This document shows positions 62,882 through 64,000 of a DNA stretch of 64,000 bases, one piece after another. A model generated the notes under the pieces. That model was not told the origin of the DNA and did not search any database. It saw only the letters and a list, made by a program, of their open reading frames with translations. Numbering within the stretch: the first letter of the stretch is position 1; each line of letters starts with the position of its first letter. The position numbers and the translations under genes are program-made. This DNA comes from Pseudanabaena biceps. GTDB taxonomy: Bacteria; Cyanobacteriota; Cyanobacteriia; Pseudanabaenales; Pseudanabaenaceae. Location: NCBI GenBank assembly GCA_013361095.1, contig JAATWA010000001.1, positions 3,627,001 through 3,691,000 of the forward strand. The letters are read 5' to 3'.

Positions 62882-64000
62882 ATGTTAAATCTTAATTTAG
62901 ATCGTAATTCTGATTGTAATTTCCAAGGCTCTAAGTCGGCTACGCAAATGTTGCTTAGTTATGTGAAAAAGAGCTTGGCGATCGCCTTGACCTTGATATT
63001 TGTAGTTAGTTTGACGATGGGATTAGCGATCGCTCCAAGTATGGCAGCTTTGCCGACTAAAAGCGCGATCAAAGATGCTCGCGTCATTCTCCGTAATTCA
63101 CTCCCTATAGATAATGATGTGCTGCGTGATATTCAGCACAGCTTAGAGCAGATGCCCCGTCAAGCTAATTTAAAGCGTTGGGGCAACCTCAAAAAAGACA
63201 TCGAAATAATTAATCAAACCCTCGCTAACAATCAAACTTATCTGATTACAGAAGTAAAAAGTGAGCTTAAAGACTCCGTAACTGAGCATTTGAGCAGCCT
63301 TACCACAGCGCTTGTCCCTCTCCAAGAAGCGATCGCCATAAAAGATCGCAACAGTGTCAAAGCTCTGTCAGAAAAAGCTCTCGACTATGTGGGCTTGATA
63401 GAATCTGACTTCATTAAAGAATTTCCTTTCCAAGTACCTGCTCAATATGCCAATTTACCTCAACTCAAAGGTCGCGCTCTCGTGGAGCTATCGACAAATA
63501 AAGGTAATGCCATCATCACCCTCGACGGATACAACGCTCCCGTAAATGCAGGGCAATTTATGGATCTCGTTCAAAAGGGATTTTATGACGGCTTGAGCTT
63601 TACCCGCGCCGATGAAAATTACTATGTGCAGACGGGTGATCCCAAGGGAGATGCTGATGGATATATCGATCCCGCGACTGGCAAATATCGGACTGTCCCC
63701 ATTGAAGTTCGTCTCCCTGATCAAAAAGCGCCTACCTATGGCAAAACCTTTGAAGAAATGGGCTTGTCAGGAAGCTTGCCAGTACTTCCCTTTGCATCCT
63801 TCGGCACAGTGGCAATGGCGCATCCTAACGAAAACCCCAACGCTGGTTCATCGCAGTTTTTTATCTATCTATTTGAGTCCGACTTAACTCCCGCAGGCTT
63901 AAATCTTCTCGATGGCAACTATACCGTTTTTGGCTACGTCACCGAAGGCAAGGAAACTTTGGATAAACTAAGACTAGGTGATCAAGTTTTGTCTGCTCGC
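62882..64000 (+). CDS. Cyclophilin-38-like lumenal peptidyl-prolyl isomerase, partial
   Basis: The gene runs off the right edge; 373 codons are seen. A signal peptide is likely (YVKKSLAIALTLIFVVSLTM up to SMAALP). Then comes a helical N-terminal domain (AIKDARVILRNSLPIDNDVL, MPRQANLKRWGNLKKDIEII) and a cyclophilin domain (VELSTNKGNAIITLDGYNAP, FYDGLSFTRADENYYVQTGD, GTVAMAHPNENPNAGSSQFF). This architecture is that of plastid TLP40/CYP38 and cyanobacterial Sll0408, which help assemble photosystem II. The ATG at 62948 is an alternative start. Confidence 0.88.
   Translation, partial: MLNLNLDRNSDCNFQGSKSATQMLLSYVKKSLAIALTLIFVVSLTMGLAIAPSMAALPTKSAIKDARVILRNSLPIDNDVLRDIQHSLEQMPRQANLKRWGNLKKDIEIINQTLANNQTYLITEVKSELKDSVTEHLSSLTTALVPLQEAIAIKDRNSVKALSEKALDYVGLIESDFIKEFPFQVPAQYANLPQLKGRALVELSTNKGNAIITLDGYNAPVNAGQFMDLVQKGFYDGLSFTRADENYYVQTGDPKGDADGYIDPATGKYRTVPIEVRLPDQKAPTYGKTFEEMGLSGSLPVLPFASFGTVAMAHPNENPNAGSSQFFIYLFESDLTPAGLNLLDGNYTVFGYVTEGKETLDKLRLGDQVLSAR

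Noticed and set aside
63488-63887. Frames on either strand inside the cyclophilin gene
   Set aside because: The plus-strand frame from 62882 encodes an unmistakable cyclophilin through this whole stretch.

Overview
The window is cyanobacterial chromosome. It carries psbM, a CcaA-type beta-carbonic anhydrase, pxcA, a cyclophilin-38-like lumenal isomerase, the E2 subunit of pyruvate dehydrogenase and a complete ferredoxin-dependent nitrate assimilation operon. It is also saturated with the HIP1 octamer GCGATCGC. The very dense small palindromes between genes, and the absence of any heterocyst or marine-picocyanobacterial marker, suggest a freshwater non-heterocystous filamentous type such as Pseudanabaena. 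That genus is inference.

Layout. 1-944: the start of a ribbon-helix-helix gene running off the left edge, six evenly spaced palindromic operator-like sites, then a Cro/CI-type HTH gene overlapping a KGK-domain gene. 1068-9244: a minus-strand phage-tail-like and lysis module. In transcription order it has a fibre-like protein, several unnamed structural-type proteins, a membrane-anchored coiled-coil protein, a GH19 endolysin, a 43-residue membrane peptide and two small proteins. The last four genes each end in a hairpin made of two inverted HIP1 sites. No capsid, terminase or integrase is present.

9446-24900: mostly housekeeping genes: an amino-acid binding lipoprotein, psbM, an S1-domain protein, a sulfurtransferase-acetyltransferase fusion, an old-yellow-enzyme with its own operator and an ArsR-type gene, ccaA, an NAD-salvage cluster (cysteine hydrolase, ADP-ribosylglycohydrolase, NrtR-like regulator with a double palindromic operator), rhomboid and uvrA. 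24266-25341: a methyltransferase and a hotdog thioesterase coupled by TAATG, probably phylloquinone synthesis. 25469-35005: nirA-nrtA-nrtB-nrtC-nrtD-narB with a textbook NtcA-activated promoter. 35202-44675: rRNA pseudouridine synthase, RodZ-like protein, bifunctional nuclease family protein, pyrF, a nucleotidyltransferase/phosphomutase fusion and a VIT/VWA protein.

44750-57226 is the accessory island. It holds a 1183-residue NB-ARC/14-WD40 STAND protein, decayed copies of an Uma2 gene and of the STAND 5' region around an IS1-family element, a frameshifted lysozyme/peptidoglycan-binding/transpeptidase-like gene, a second IS1 element with a perfect 8-bp target duplication, a patatin-like lipase, a lipoprotein plus small helical protein pair flanked by direct repeats of a broken small gene, and two convergent Uma2 genes. 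This is the best place to look for an undescribed defence, toxin or envelope-attacking system. 57493-64000 returns to core genes (pdhC, pxcA, a PAS-GAF histidine kinase and a cyclophilin cut by the right edge).

A recurrent theme is long perfect or near-perfect palindromes, usually with a three-base GAA, AAA, TTC or TTT loop, in almost every intergenic gap. Some are nested inside each other. One, just after the rhomboid gene, is flanked by a 10-bp direct repeat, which suggests these elements move.
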